A DNA stretch of 64,000 nt from Unio delphinus. Its lineage: Eukaryota > Mollusca > Bivalvia > Unionida > Unionidae. The DNA lies in contig JAQISU010000163.1 in the NCBI GenBank assembly GCA_029339505.1, positions 1,860,001 to 1,924,000 of the forward strand, read 5' to 3'. The notes under the pieces were generated by a model. The model made no database searches. It was not told the origin of the DNA and saw only the letters and a program-made list of their open reading frames with translations. Both the position numbers and the translations under genes were made by a program. Shown here one piece after another: positions 43,101 through 48,739 of the stretch (position 1 is the first letter of the stretch; every line of letters begins with the position of its first letter).

Positions 43101-44482
43101 GAACCTACTTTTCTGAAAATATTTAATGACATTCTCGCTGCTTTGGATAGTGGAAAGATTGCAGTCCTCACCCTCCTTTATTTGTCTGCAGCATTTGACA
43201 CAATAGAGCATGATATATTCCTTCACCATCTCCAGCATGTATTTGGAATTCAGAATATAGCCTTATAGTGGTTCAAGTCCTACTTAGTCAACAGGAAACA
43301 AATTGTATCTGCAGGGGTCTGTTCGTGGACCTGTTCTCTTCATTCTATACACTCAGCCACTCTCAAGTGTCATGGATCATCATCAAGTGTCTCACCAGTT
43401 GTATGCTGATGACACCCAAATATAAAAGTCTAGCCACCCAACTGAAGTTGATGCTACCATCCATGGAGTAGAAAGGTGCATTTCTGATGTGAAATCATGG
43501 ATGACATGTAACAAGCTGCAGATGAATGATGATAAAACTGAGGCTATTATGATCACAACATAAAGACTTTCTAAGTCACATCGTTTACCTCAGACAATAA
43601 GTATCAGCAACACCAACATTAAATTCTCACAGTTAGTATGAAACCTAGATGTTACTCTAGACAGTACTCTCACATTGCACCAACATGTAATGAACATATG
43701 CAAGGTTGCATATCTTGAACTGAGACTCATCAGTTCAATTTGCAAATATCTTTCAGTTGATGCCACTAAAACACTTGTGTGTTCATTAGTGCTTTCAAGA
43801 CTGGACTATTGTAACTCAATTCTGTCTGGTTCGTCACAATATCTACTCCAGAAATTTCAAAAAAAGTTCAAAACAGAGATGCACGGATCATCTTTAGAGT
43901 ATGGTACCTCGATCAGAGCACACCTCACCACTGCTCTGTACCATACACTGGCTATCAATTTGATACAGAATCAAATACAACATTTTTTCTCTGTGCTATG
44001 TTTCACTGACAGACTCCAGTCCAACATACCTATCCAGCCTCACCCATGTGTATACACCAGCAAGATACTTATGCTCCTCTTCTGACAATCGTATACTCAT
44101 TGTTCCCAAAATGAAAATGAAGTCATATAAACAGCGTTCTTTTGCATACTAGGGCCCAGAAATGTGGAACGAATTGCCTATTGAAATTAGATACAAAGAC
44201 ACAGTGGTCCCTTTTAAGAGTGCTTTTAAAACTTACCTTTTTCGACTACAGGAACAAACTTAGAGACCTAATAATGTTTTGTATCTTGTATGTTTTCAGC
44301 ATGTTTTTATGTTTTCCAATTTCATGGTTTTTGTTATTTGTTTTACTGTAGTGTAATCATATCATTATAGATGTTGTAAAGTGCTTAGAGCTTCTAAAGA
44401 TTAGGTACTATACAAAGTCCTCATTATTATTATTATTTCAGGTGTACCAAGGGAGATAGTCCAACTGAAACATCGAAAGTAA
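4345..44482 (+). CDS. METTL18: METTL18-type protein histidine methyltransferase (8 coding exons, 5' end missing)
   Basis: A SAM-dependent seven-beta-strand methyltransferase. In characterised species this family (human METTL18, yeast Hpm1) methylates one histidine of ribosomal protein uL3/RPL3. Eight exons join in phase: 4345-4433, 17294-17459, 27278-27366, 29995-30069, 32178-32323, 36817-36915, 38796-38911, 44442-44482, about 273 codons. Diagnostic blocks are HSDLIPNVYEGGLKVWEC across exons 2-3, SAM motif I LGCGAGLPGI, HFQDYN, the RYFSGDW block, DIILTAETIY and YFGVGGG. The human protein is about 370 residues, so the N-terminal region is absent; the initiator exon is probably at or upstream of the start of the window. 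Introns up to 12.8 kb are filled with repeats. No frame breaks are seen, so the gene is probably functional. Confidence 0.93.
4490..4572. repeat. 37-bp satellite, left fragment
   Basis: About two units of the same 37-bp repeat (core gacttactctttaatatctc) found at 10093-11376. The array was split by the transposon at 4573-10092; TTAA at 4569-4572 is the left copy of the target duplication. Confidence 0.92.
4756..4772 (+). promoter_or_regulatory. CRE-containing subterminal repeat, left copy
   Basis: GTGACGTCACAGGATCT, holding the palindromic CRE/ATF site TGACGTCA. It lies 183 bp inside the left terminus and about 100 bp upstream of the THAP ATG at 4873. An identical inverted 17-mer is at 9902-9918. 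A promoter role is inferred from position. Confidence 0.55.
4873..5234 (+). pseudogene. THAP-domain first exon, broken
   Basis: The ATG at 4873 opens MPLCAAFGCNNKS... FFRFPKDK, the start of a THAP (C2CH zinc) DNA-binding domain. An in-frame TGA at 4951-4953 ends it, but the other frames continue with THAP-like segments (aromatic-rich, then RLCSLHFSNDQY near 5010-5048). The exon appears to end at AGAG|gtaaat (5234). THAP domains bind the ends of P and Kolobok-type transposons, which fits the location. At least one stop and one frameshift make this copy non-functional. Confidence 0.75.
5728..6185 (+). pseudogene. Second exon of the THAP/Kolobok-like transposase gene, broken
   Basis: Acceptor tttttttccttcag at 5727, donor at TGAAT|gtatgt. 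Two open frames with a shift near 5940: first VLHQAMQHANYVLD..., then an acidic linker (NENEPSSEDEIDPD...) ending HVLVSKSTLAELMN. From memory, the last block resembles the region just before the zinc-ribbon and catalytic core of Kolobok transposases (pattern K-F-L-V-F-x-S-x-L-x-E-L). No catalytic core follows; the next 400 bp lack recognisable coding sequence and lead into the nested Tigger-like element. Confidence 0.5.
6592..7453 (+). mobile_element. 862-bp Tigger-like element, nested
   Basis: Terminal inverted repeats CAGTGGTACCTCGGGTTACG / gtttgtaacccgaggtaccactg with TA duplication (6590-6591, 7454-7455). Internally repeated cgggttacgaac motifs occur near both ends. It keeps only the C-terminal end of a transposase (6873-7150) and is an internally deleted, non-autonomous derivative. 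Confidence 0.9.
6873..7154 (+). pseudogene. C-terminal remnant of a Tigger/pogo transposase
   Basis: One frame gives a decayed C-terminal tail: IKEICSKWADVEDFIVNHH, then ANRAVNLMNDNTMAHFRKIL, a stop, then ISLDSFLVQK. The acidic helix followed by a basic xLDSFL tail is typical of Tigger transposase C-termini. The DDE core and N-terminal helix-turn-helix are missing. Confidence 0.6.
7640..8500. other. Interior of the TTAA element, unresolved coding remnants
   Basis: Several weak open frames on both strands; none has a domain I recognise. On the minus strand this interval should hold the last exon of the P2X7-like gene, since the exon at 8561-8777 ends in a donor, but I could not identify it. 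Confidence 0.3.
8561..8777 (-). pseudogene. Exon encoding a P2X7 intracellular (ballast)-like Cys-rich domain
   Basis: Read on -, acceptor ccttacag|GTGTGA and donor ACACAA|gtaatt. The frame gives CDCTYCQMIHLAIEPLCCQK, then TCKTLHESFIANCLNRHMLE. The spacing CxC-x2-C, E-x-L-CC, C-x2-L/H, N-R-H-x-L matches the zinc-coordinating C-terminal domain of vertebrate P2X7 (C-x-C-G-x-C...EELCC...C-I-T...SRHVLQ). The channel part is absent. In invertebrates this domain occurs in proteins without the channel. This exon is uninterrupted; the whole gene seems broken. Confidence 0.7.
9634..9828 (-). pseudogene. Probable first exon of the P2X7-ballast-like gene
   Basis: Minus-strand ATG at 9828-9826 opens a frame reading PYQLEP about 20 residues in, then, after a one-base shift near 9735, an acidic stretch (QNDEDSYQSEEG). 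It ends at an ACACAATG|gtttgt donor. A short N-terminus with a PYxFEP-like motif and acidic run is common in predicted invertebrate P2X7-like proteins, as I recall. The exon lies just inside the right terminus, downstream of the CRE copy at 9902-9918. Linkage to 8561-8777 is inferred from strand and order. Confidence 0.5.
9902..9918 (-). promoter_or_regulatory. CRE-containing subterminal repeat, right copy
   Basis: Exact reverse complement of the 17-mer at 4756-4772, centred on TGACGTCA. It lies 174 bp inside the right terminus and about 75 bp upstream of the minus-strand ATG at 9828. Confidence 0.55.
10093..11376. repeat. 37-bp satellite array, about 35 units
   Basis: Unit core ttactctttaatatctctg-ttaaaca. 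Units alternate between two linkers (taccattg and gtgtcatca), giving a loose higher-order pattern. It is continuous with 4490-4572 apart from the transposon insertion. Confidence 0.96.
11377..11921. other. Non-coding intron sequence
   Basis: AT-rich sequence with no recognisable element or exon, lying between the satellite and the 3' tail of the LINE. Confidence 0.5.
11974..12579 (-). pseudogene. C-terminal segment of the RTE-like LINE with an embedded zinc finger
   Basis: 201-codon frame beginning with a cysteine cluster (CRRNSIFCNSC, HWVHKKCSG, YKCPRC) of PHD/Zn-ribbon type, then DGRPVTDVTVGEEKL. After a deletion near 12400 it continues GSETWAVTATTLRKIHRNDKAMIRWI, MRWLGHVESS and the typical RTE C-terminal PGRPKLTWEE. 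A finger between RT and the C-terminal segment is seen in many invertebrate copies of this LINE group. Confidence 0.8.
12429..13796 (-). pseudogene. Reverse transcriptase segment of the RTE-like LINE
   Basis: 455-codon open frame. RT blocks in order: TGKAAGPSGIVEEML (about residue 190), SYIVSLYKGKGDALDRSNYR, then abruptly MAFIDLEKAFDRVPRNVIWW, GVHQGSVLSLLLF, and the catalytic LLYADDLAVV. The jump from SNYR to the DLEKAFD block, within about 6 residues, drops roughly the finger region, so the enzyme should be inactive. The last part slides into unrelated reading after the RT thumb (about 12590). Confidence 0.85.
13960..14515. repeat. 31-bp tandem repeat with an internal hairpin
   Basis: About 17 units. 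The dominant unit contains GGTCTT-gcata-AAGACC, a 6-bp stem, followed by ttaatatctaaata. The first few units read aaaggtcttt instead of aagacctta and so lack the stem. Confidence 0.93.
14680..15605. repeat. Degenerate array of aagcaagaaggcttatta-type units
   Basis: About 50 short units of roughly 18 bp mixing gcaagaaggcttattaaa, gcaataaggcattaagg and gcaatatggcaagaagg. Longer blocks of several units recur, suggesting segmental expansion. Confidence 0.9.
15606..16150. other. Non-coding intron sequence
   Basis: AT-rich sequence without recognisable exons or elements; it ends in a G homopolymer at the SINE head. Confidence 0.5.
16152..16394 (+). mobile_element. tRNA-derived SINE, family A, copy 2
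   Basis: The head is shortened and G-expanded (a run of more than 10 G), followed by gcctgagtggtcgaaagcg, cgtgggttcaag (B box, one change), gcttgccagtagcttctcgt and ccaccatgtatagcctatc. It ends near gttaaaccctacaac. Confidence 0.88.
16749..16855. repeat. 33-bp direct repeat, three copies
   Basis: Three near-perfect copies containing aacaacgcttagggtggatt, each followed by ccatgcta. Confidence 0.92.
17294..17459 (+). CDS. METTL18: METTL18 exon b
   Basis: Acceptor tatttttcag|GACTAT, donor GAGG|gtttgt. It encodes DYNNVTVLSYR... and ends with HSDLIPNVYEG, the conserved entry into the methyltransferase fold, completed to the double glycine by the next exon. The end phase (1) matches the next exon exactly. 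Confidence 0.92.
17890..18010. repeat. Duplicated block with AT dinucleotide run
   Basis: Two copies of a block (agtttcaatatagggcata + (ta)n + tcaatata). Confidence 0.85.
18349..18525. mobile_element. 177-bp MITE, second copy
   Basis: CAGTAGAACCTGTCTTGA ... caagacaggttttactg with TA duplication. It is homologous to 1606-1766 but inverted (the cttctgccaaataatcatgg segment is the reverse complement of ...ttatattttggcagaag). Confidence 0.8.
19049..19436. repeat. 64-bp tandem repeat, six copies
   Basis: Units contain ggcccaccttctctggcctt and cagagaaggcagcatagtta and are nearly identical, implying recent expansion. Each unit carries ccttctctg and cagagaagg, which can pair (9-bp stem). Confidence 0.94.
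19437..20177. other. Non-coding intron sequence
   Basis: AT-rich; no element or exon recognised. Confidence 0.5.
20178..20445. repeat. 45-bp tandem repeat, about six copies
   Basis: Core catgaatttaatattcatag plus cccacattaatttagata. The 45-bp period is a multiple of three, so an open frame of repeated 15-mers exists, but it has no other coding sign. Confidence 0.92.
20446..22110. other. Non-coding sequence with short dispersed duplications
   Basis: No exon recognised. From 20970 to 21720 there are repeated gattcacataatctca and tacagaca(t) motifs and cagctctag runs. It could be an uncharacterised repeat family, but no ends or target duplications could be fixed. Confidence 0.4.
22310..23788 (-). 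pseudogene. LINE ORF2: reverse transcriptase part
   Basis: 492-codon frame containing all main RT blocks: KVIPIFKKGEKEDPGNYRPI (about residues 40-59), VFLDFKKAFDLVDHEIL (124-140), [20 protein letters not shown] (182-201), and catalytic ELFADDATLY (212-221). The C-terminal region has LYYKTYILPTMDYCSIVWG and RIYKLQKRAARVI, normal for CR1/Jockey clades. It is split from the upstream part by a single frameshift near 23780, where the frame enters at SGLDG. Confidence 0.93.
23778..24692 (-). pseudogene. LINE ORF2: end of AP endonuclease and RT N-terminal linker
   Basis: 304-codon frame. It starts inside the APE-type endonuclease just after the ILGDFNIDY block (in another frame near 24710) and includes IIDHVYTN and LSDHYPVCITRY, the last with the catalytic Asp-His. 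The linker to the RT has WITPEINEARHLRDNFHKK and KTLWKHLKELN. Confidence 0.9.
24796..25536 (-). pseudogene. LINE ORF2: start of AP endonuclease
   Basis: 246-codon frame. The first 125 residues are low-similarity and rich in Ser/Cys. Then come the endonuclease motifs HVINLNIQHILPKLDEIKL, LGLCETFLSDD and GGGGILLYVDSSI. A frameshift near 24850 moves the rest (YRPPSS..., GDFNIDY) to the frames before 24692. Confidence 0.88.
25591..26427 (-). CDS. LINE ORF1 part: SGNH/GDSL-type hydrolase plus two CCHC knuckles
   Basis: 278-codon open frame. Block I is LLIGSLILKGV (Ser about residue 76), block III VILLIGGKNYSN, block V RDQIHLSNRG (Asp and His): the catalytic set of SGNH esterases. The C-terminus has two zinc knuckles, CLYCGEHGHVTQRC and CHLCNELGHKQKLC. 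ORF1 proteins with an esterase domain are known from CR1 LINEs. The RNA-binding and particle-forming role is inferred from the family. Confidence 0.85.
   Translation of the reverse strand: MSNSSSNPGTDETVLKTTSNYPQQEAKLNTNTKYSSSHQIVSKSSHGKQEVQAMHLNPPLVKINNIVKDRSLLIGSLILKGVRTRGLYKTDVKTHRGASINTIADKILEMDMTPYHTVILLIGGKNYSNGQSLKGIEDDYESLLYAIRSKNTDCKIIISGLPPRKDVFMTQLNDTLSMLCENFQILFVPQYRTFFKDNRVNQQLYQRDQIHLSNRGTALLLRNIDQYIRLIKGVRHESENCLYCGEHGHVTQRCLHGKQIRCHLCNELGHKQKLCAYQ
26724..27107 (-). pseudogene. LINE ORF1 N-terminal part
   Basis: 127-codon frame starting MDKDSTTVTLYITTGKIHVQ and GPGYIIEWVNHFINSFHQIV. It lies upstream of the SGNH part with the right strand and spacing; stops and shifts interrupt the interval 26428-26723. 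No named domain recognised. Confidence 0.6.
27278..27366 (+). CDS. METTL18: METTL18 exon c
   Basis: Acceptor ttttcag|GTGGATTG, donor GGAG|gtaaat. It encodes GGLKVWECAIDLLEFL... to GKSVLE, the helix and first beta strand before SAM motif I. Confidence 0.93.
27367..28640. other. Non-coding METTL18 intron
   Basis: No element or exon recognised. Confidence 0.5.
28728..29375 (+). mobile_element. Tigger/pogo transposase remnant with one recognisable end
   Basis: One frame reads LPPVIIFKGKRNLDLKAP and VQEKA with stops, then another reads SVLVIDSFWAQITDDIKKQL, IPGGCTSKFQPLDVSISKPV and KSYL. These are the DDE_1 core of a pogo/Tigger transposase, with LVxDSF and GGxTSxxQPLDV signatures. At 29200-29375 several tgtccgaaaac motifs lead to atggtaaatacggta, probably the right terminal repeat. 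The N-terminal half was not found. Confidence 0.8.
28891..29169 (+). pseudogene. DDE_1 (pogo/Tigger) transposase fragment
   Basis: 93-codon frame holding the second catalytic region: VLVIDSFWAQITDD (the Asp of DDE in LVIDS) and VPAIIPGGCTSKFQPLDVSI. It is truncated after WTEYIRNA and contains none of the DNA-binding domain. Confidence 0.85.
29537..29700. repeat. 31-bp tandem repeat, five copies
   Basis: Units contain gcatccctggagataacttt followed by catctgacatt. Confidence 0.92.
29794..29994. repeat. 67-bp tandem repeat, three copies, ending in a splice acceptor
   Basis: Each unit runs from aaatttgttttac through ttaatgatcattatgatta to ttttacaaaaacttt(c/t)ag. Units end at 29860, 29927 and 29994; the last is the acceptor used by METTL18 exon d. 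Confidence 0.92.
29995..30069 (+). CDS. METTL18: METTL18 exon d (SAM-binding motif I)
   Basis: A 75-bp exon after acceptor aacttttag, donor TTAT|gtaaga. It encodes LGCGAGLPGILAAKHGAA and then VHFQDY: the glycine-rich SAM loop and the acidic end of strand beta 2. Its acceptor is the end of a 67-bp tandem repeat (see 29794-29994). Confidence 0.95.
30070..32177. other. METTL18 intron, mostly featureless
   Basis: No coding element recognised. A short repeat of attatcaattttgtcatcac lies at 31475-31600. Confidence 0.55.
32178..32323 (+). CDS. METTL18: METTL18 exon e
   Basis: Acceptor ctgtttttcag|AATTCA, donor TTTTAG|gtaaat. It encodes NSEVLEFYTMANVRLN..., then CRYFSGDWTSF, which corresponds to the CRFFSGEW block of vertebrate METTL18. 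Confidence 0.93.
32590..35085. repeat. 2.5-kb satellite with 79- and 52-bp units and a 496-bp higher-order period
   Basis: Two interleaved unit lengths share caaactcttgttaccttaat and gtcaaggcattaatca; the longer adds tgtctttaaatatgtgatat-tttcttgtaa. The variant ttactttaatgggtc recurs at 33715, 34211 and 34707, i.e. every 496 bp, showing higher-order duplication of a multi-unit block. Confidence 0.94.
35086..36816. other. METTL18 intron, no coding element recognised
   Basis: 35086-35700 abruptly changes composition from the satellite and contains a duplicated cagctccacggct. The motif gattcaca(g/a)tgactaaacaatgg recurs at 39268, hinting at a dispersed repeat without visible ends. Confidence 0.45.
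36817..36915 (+). CDS. METTL18: METTL18 exon f
   Basis: Acceptor tgtttcag|GTATGAT. It encodes YDIILTAETIYKTENYSKL... to EDGIV, the motif with the TxETIY signature. The donor is placed at ATTGT|gtatcc because only that phase gives a continuous frame into the next exon. Confidence 0.9.
36916..37528. other. METTL18 intron with degenerate short repeats
   Basis: Loose repeats of 'ggcctcttgttatgt' and 'tcatcattgaagc(c/t)aacaca' about every 100 bp; no coding sequence seen. Confidence 0.5.
37529..37676 (+). mobile_element. tRNA-derived SINE, family A, copy 3 (3'-truncated)
   Basis: ggggcccctgagaggcctag head, tggtctaaagcgctttcc, B box gtgggttcgagtct, then gccagtagcttctcgtgg, after which it meets an inverted copy near 37677. 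Confidence 0.88.
37677..37897 (-). mobile_element. tRNA-derived SINE, family A, copy 4 (inverted)
   Basis: The same SINE in reverse: cacgataggctatacatggt, then cacgagaagctactgg, tcgaacccatgcagacag and the reversed head cacacggggccg. A C13-14 run interrupts it near 37748. With copy 3 it forms a tail-to-tail inverted pair. Confidence 0.88.
37898..38795. other. METTL18 intron, featureless
   Basis: AT-rich with a short (att)n run at 37949-37977; no element recognised. Confidence 0.5.
38796..38911 (+). CDS. METTL18: METTL18 exon g
   Basis: Acceptor aattgacag|CTACCTG, donor GCAG|gtttgt. It encodes YLAAKSNYFGVGGGTRDFEQF..., containing the family-typical YFGVGGG. A SINE begins about 45 bp after its donor. 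Confidence 0.94.
38953..39170 (+). mobile_element. tRNA-derived SINE, family B
   Basis: Distinct tRNA-like head tgacccagtggttagaatgt, ccgcctcggatgctgg, B box aggttctattcctgg, then tcataccaaagacgtac, gccttgcttggcgctcagca and ctggttggcctggtgtcag. I recall very similar SINEs in bivalve genomes. It lies right after METTL18 exon g, in the same orientation. Confidence 0.82.
39171..41069. other. METTL18 intron, no coding element recognised
   Basis: Only short random frames and an (ac)n run near 39294. No element could be delimited. Confidence 0.5.
41081..41345 (+). mobile_element. tRNA-derived SINE, family A, copy 5, with clear target duplication
   Basis: Head ggggccccagagaggcagag, B box gtgggtttgagtct, body gcttgccagtagcttctcgt, atgtatagcctatc, and a (caa)n tail. 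An exact 11-bp duplication, caatagtacca, flanks it (41070-41080 and 41346-41356), proving a retrotransposition event. Confidence 0.94.
41357..42659. other. METTL18 intron, no coding element recognised
   Basis: AT-rich sequence with short frames only. Confidence 0.5.
42660..44436 (+). mobile_element. L2-like LINE remnant, RT region, heavily decayed
   Basis: Frames reconstruct an ordered but broken RT: SCELDPIPTSLL, GEFPSFFKTA, LKNYHPVLISHS, AALDSGKIAVLTLLYLSAAF, WFKSYLVNRKQIVS, LSRLDYCNSILSGS and a C-terminal WNELP-like region (ngaacgaattgcc at about 44167). There are many stops and shifts and the YADD box is destroyed. The ATT tail (44424-44436) abuts the METTL18 terminal exon. Confidence 0.85.
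44442..44482 (+). CDS. METTL18: METTL18 terminal exon
   Basis: Acceptor (att)n-ttcag|GTGTACC; 13 codons, ending ...IVQLKHRK-stop with TAA at 44480-44482. The phase is right and the length fits the short C-terminal strand of the family. The polypyrimidine tract is the ATT tail of an L2-like LINE. Confidence 0.85.
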
Positions 44483-45009
44483 AGAGACATAATCTGCTGC
44501 AGCCATCCAATGCAACATTACCAGCGAATTTAATATTTCATATATGTAATCAAGCAAAGGAAACACTAGTAAATTAACAGATGAACTGACACTGTTCGGA
44601 AAATATGTAGGATCAACTGGAAAACAGTTTTGCACAAAGGATGAGAAAAAGCACCTCTGAAATAATACACAACCATTTCATTCATGAATGTATTTATTTA
44701 CTTTTCTGGTTACAAGTATGTATGTTTTCCTCAGTTTCTAATTAACATCATTCCAGAATGAAACACATCGATTCTTACAAATAAAGTTATTTCAGTTTTG
44801 TAATACCTTGGATATTTTTGTATAAATAATAAAAACACATGCCTGGATATTCTTGTAGAAATTTCAACACCATATCTGTTTGAAACAAAACACTTAAGGT
44901 CAGTGGATTAATCCTGTATCATCAAGTTGCCATATCACATAAAATAAAACATGCATGGCAACAGACAACTATAAAATGAACCAAGTTATTCAACATTTGT
45001 TCATTGCCA
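44483..45009. other. METTL18 3' UTR and downstream flank
   Basis: No further coding sequence; contains the AATAAA at 44780. Confidence 0.5.
44780..44785 (+). promoter_or_regulatory. Candidate polyadenylation signal for METTL18
   Basis: AATAAA about 300 bp after the stop codon, in otherwise unstructured AT-rich sequence. Its position suits a 3' UTR end; AATAAA is common in such DNA, so this is tentative. Confidence 0.4.
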
Positions 45010-45935
45010 CAGTTTTAAATTATATCTAATAAGAGTCTTAGTGTACACATGGGTTTGAATGATATATAATAAGAGTCTCAGTGTTCACGTGGGTTTGAAT
45101 GATATCTAATAAGAGTCTCAGTGTTCACACGGGTTTGAATGGTATCTAATAAGAGTCTCAGTGTTCACATGGGTTTGAATGATATCTAATAAGAGTCTCA
45201 GTGCTCACATGGGTTTGAATGATATCTAATAAGAGTCTCAGTGTTCACATGGGTTTGAATGATATCTAATAAGAGTCTCAGTGCTCACATGGGTTTGAAT
45301 GATATCTAATAAGAGTCTCAGTGCTCACATGGGTTTGAATGATATCTAATAAGAGTCTCAGTGTTCACATGGGTTTGAATGATATCTAATAAGAGTTTCA
45401 GTTCTCAACATGGGTTTGAATGATATCTAATAAGAGTCTCAGTGTTCACATGGGTTTGAATGATATCTAATAAGAGTCTCAGTGTTCACATGGGTTTGAA
45501 TGATATCTAATAAGAGTTTCAGTTCTCAACATGGGTTTGAATGATATCTAATAAGAGTTTCAGTTCTCAACATGGGTTTGAATGATATCTAATAAGAGTC
45601 TCAGTGCTCAACATGGGTTTGAATGGTATCTAATAAGAGTTTCAGTTCTCAACATGGGTTTGAATGATATCTAATAAGAGTTTCAGTTCTCAACATGGGT
45701 TTGAATGATATCTAATAAGAGTTTCAGTTCTCAACATGGGTTTGAATGATATCTAATAAGAGTTTCAGTTCTCAACATGGGTTTGAATGGTATCTAATAA
45801 GAGTTTCAGTTCTCAACATGGGTTTGAATGATATCTAATAAGAGTTTCAGTTCTCAACATGGGTTTGAATGATATCTAATAAGAGTGTCTCAGTGCTCCA
45901 TGTGGGTTTGAATGATATCTAATAGGTTGTTTGTG
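45010..45935. repeat. 40-bp tandem repeat, about 22 copies
   Basis: Core gggtttgaatgatatctaat + aagagtctcagtgttcacat; a 41-bp variant with ttctcaacat dominates the right half. Left and right halves are homogenised separately. Confidence 0.95.
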
Positions 45936-46011
45936 TTCAACATGGATTTAACTGTGAAATGTGCTGCAGCCACTTAAGAAGTAAAATAGATTAAGTAATG
46001 TAGGATCCTGG

Positions 46012-46220
46012 GATCAATTAACAACTGATAGAAATCTGGGATCAATTAACAACTGATAGAAATCTGGGATCAATTAACAATGATAGAAATCTGGGATCAA
46101 TTAACAATGATAGAAATCTGGGATCAATTAACAACTGATAGAAATCTGGGATCAATTAATAACTGATAGAAATCTGGGATCAATTAACAACTGATAGAAA
46201 TCTGGGATCAATTAGCAATT
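46012..46220. repeat. 28-bp tandem repeat, eight copies
   Basis: Core gggatcaattaacaactgat + agaaatct, with two shortened units. Confidence 0.93.
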
Positions 46221-47715
46221 GATAGGAAGTATGGTAACAAGGTATGAGTAAACGCCATGGTTCAGAGTCTTCTCCAAATCATTAGGCAAAGTGGACATTG
46301 CCTAAATATCATTTAAAATCAAGAAATCAATTCCCATAACATATTTGACCGCTGGTTTGAGACCTCCGTGTCAAACAGTATACTTTGAGTTTGGCATACT
46401 TTATTAGCATTTTTAGCTATTTTTTTGCAGCAATTTATCCACCTGTCAAATCATATTCAATAAACACATTTCTTGGATGAAATGTTTAGTAGAACAGCCT
46501 CAAGGTTTTCAGATTGGTTTGGGAATTCCACAGAGGCACAGTAAACATCATCATAAACATGGTACTTCCCTTAATTTGGACTACAGATGTGTGATTATAA
46601 GTTTGGATTTCATTGAATTTGTCAAATTTATTCTTCTTTTTAAAAGGCTATAATTTTACATCTTGTACAGTGCAGTTTTCTCAACCATGTATTGTTTTGG
46701 TGGAATAAGCAAAATTTTTTGTTAAAAATATGTTAAATTGTGAGGGGATATTTTTTCAATATTTTAAACTCTTAATAAATTTTGCATTCCCCATTTTTTT
46801 CAATTTATGTTTTTACTTATTAGGTAAAGAGTAGTTGTCCTTATGAACATTTAATTTTACAGTTGTTACGGCTATTGGATTTAATTTTACAGTTAAATTC
46901 ACCTCATTTTAGCATACTCTGTTTTCTGTATGTACCATAAATCTTGGACACTATTGCACATAAGCGTAAGGGTATATCATTTCAGGAATTAAAGTTGAAA
47001 GTTTGGGACAGATTTTAAAAAAAATAGTTGATAAAATACTGCTGCACTTTTTATCTTGACATTTCTTCATAACAAACATTTGAAGCAGGAATATTTTGTT
47101 AACAAATTAGTCTTTTACATGCATCGTAAAATGAGGTGCAATATTTCATCTACTAAATGTTGTCAAATGTTTAAAAACATTTTGTATAAATATACCCCAT
47201 AAAAAGACAGAATAAACATCAAAAATATTTAACTTGTTCTTCAACTTTTGTTTAAATTCCTGTTTTGACTAAAGGTCTCACTGATAAAGTGACAAGTATT
47301 TGTGTGATGTGTATGTGTAAAGACAGAGAGGGAGAGTTATGAATGAAAACTATAGAGGCAGGTTGTGAAAATACAGAGTGATAGATAAACAAAGAACAGA
47401 TTGTCTTCGGTAAAAAATTAAACACTCTATTTTATACTAAAGTTACTAACACAGTATAATCTGCAGAAGTAAAAGCAAATGATGCCATGATTTCCTACAC
47501 CGTGATTGAGAGAATAAAGCACATTCAAATTACATTATCTTGCCTATGTCTTGTATCTATATACCCAGTAGCACCAGTTTATCCCCCCTTGAATTACCTA
47601 CACAAATTTCACAAGTGTGCTTATTATAAACAATGACCATGTTTAATAACAAGCACTCTATCATTTCATAACGCTTATTATAGCACACTAAAGACAAATA
47701 TTGAGCATTTACCGT
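46221..47715. other. Intergenic, no gene recognised
   Basis: AT-rich; no ORF with domain similarity and no clear element. Confidence 0.5.
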
Positions 47716-48180
47716 AACAAAGTTGGTCACCAATACAGAGCAACATTACATGAGTCGGTCACCCATACAGCATTATGTAATGTGAGTCAATCACCCATAC
47801 AGCACTACATTTAGGTTTGACCCTAGGATGTGTGGGGCCCAAAGCAACAAAAGTGATGAGTGGGGCCCGAAGCAAAAATATTGCATTGCAGAGTTGATTT
47901 CCTGAAAGTGCGGGGCCTAAGGCAGTAGCCTCGATCACGTTGCCGGTCGGGCCTGACTACATCATATAAGTCAATCGCCCTTAGAGCATTATATCACATG
48001 AGTAAATCACCCACATAGCAGTACATTATATGAATAAATCACCCATATAGCATTAGGAGTCAATAACCAATATAGCATTATGAGTCGATCACCCATACAG
48101 CAGTACACTATATGAGTAAATCACCCATATAGCATTATAAGTCAACTACCACACAGCAGTACACTATTTGAGTAAATCTC
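47716..48180. repeat. Degenerate repeat of 'gagtcaatcacccatacagcattata'-like units
   Basis: About 10 loose units of roughly 27-35 bp, interrupted at 47812-47950 by an unrelated GC-richer piece with repeated tggggccc motifs. Confidence 0.75.
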
Positions 48181-48739
48181 TACTGACTGTTAGCACTATT
48201 CAATGGAATGGTGACTTTTTGATGAGTGATGTTAAGAGATTCTTCCAGATATGCGGCAGGTTGCAACAGTCCACATCCATATTCATTGATGGTTTGGGTG
48301 CATGGTTAGTGTGAGGAAGAAAGCTTCAGTTTAGTTTTCTCTGTATCATTTGTGTATGTGGTTGAAAAGTTAAAAAACATGGTCAAATAAGAATAATATT
48401 ACTACACAGTTAAGCTTCACCAAGGTAAATTAGAGATAAGTGAAGTTGACAGCAATTTTTGACAGAATATTTTATATTGATTTCTCAATTGAAGCTGGCA
48501 TGCAAAGTGACATCAAACATGAGAGACAGACAGACAATCAGAAAGACAGACAAAAAGAGACAGAGAGAGAAAGTAATATGCAGCAAAAGGTTTGTCTTTG
48601 AACATGGATACAAATCCATGGTTATAAATGCCCCTATGTTCAGAAAACTTCAATTAGACAATTAAGTTGATATATAGATGGTTACTTGAATGAAACTGGA
48701 TATTTTTTTTACCATGCACCAGATAATTCTTAATAGTTA
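48181..48739. other. Intergenic, no gene recognised
   Basis: A short (agac)n-like purine run lies near 48530; nothing else is seen. Confidence 0.5.
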
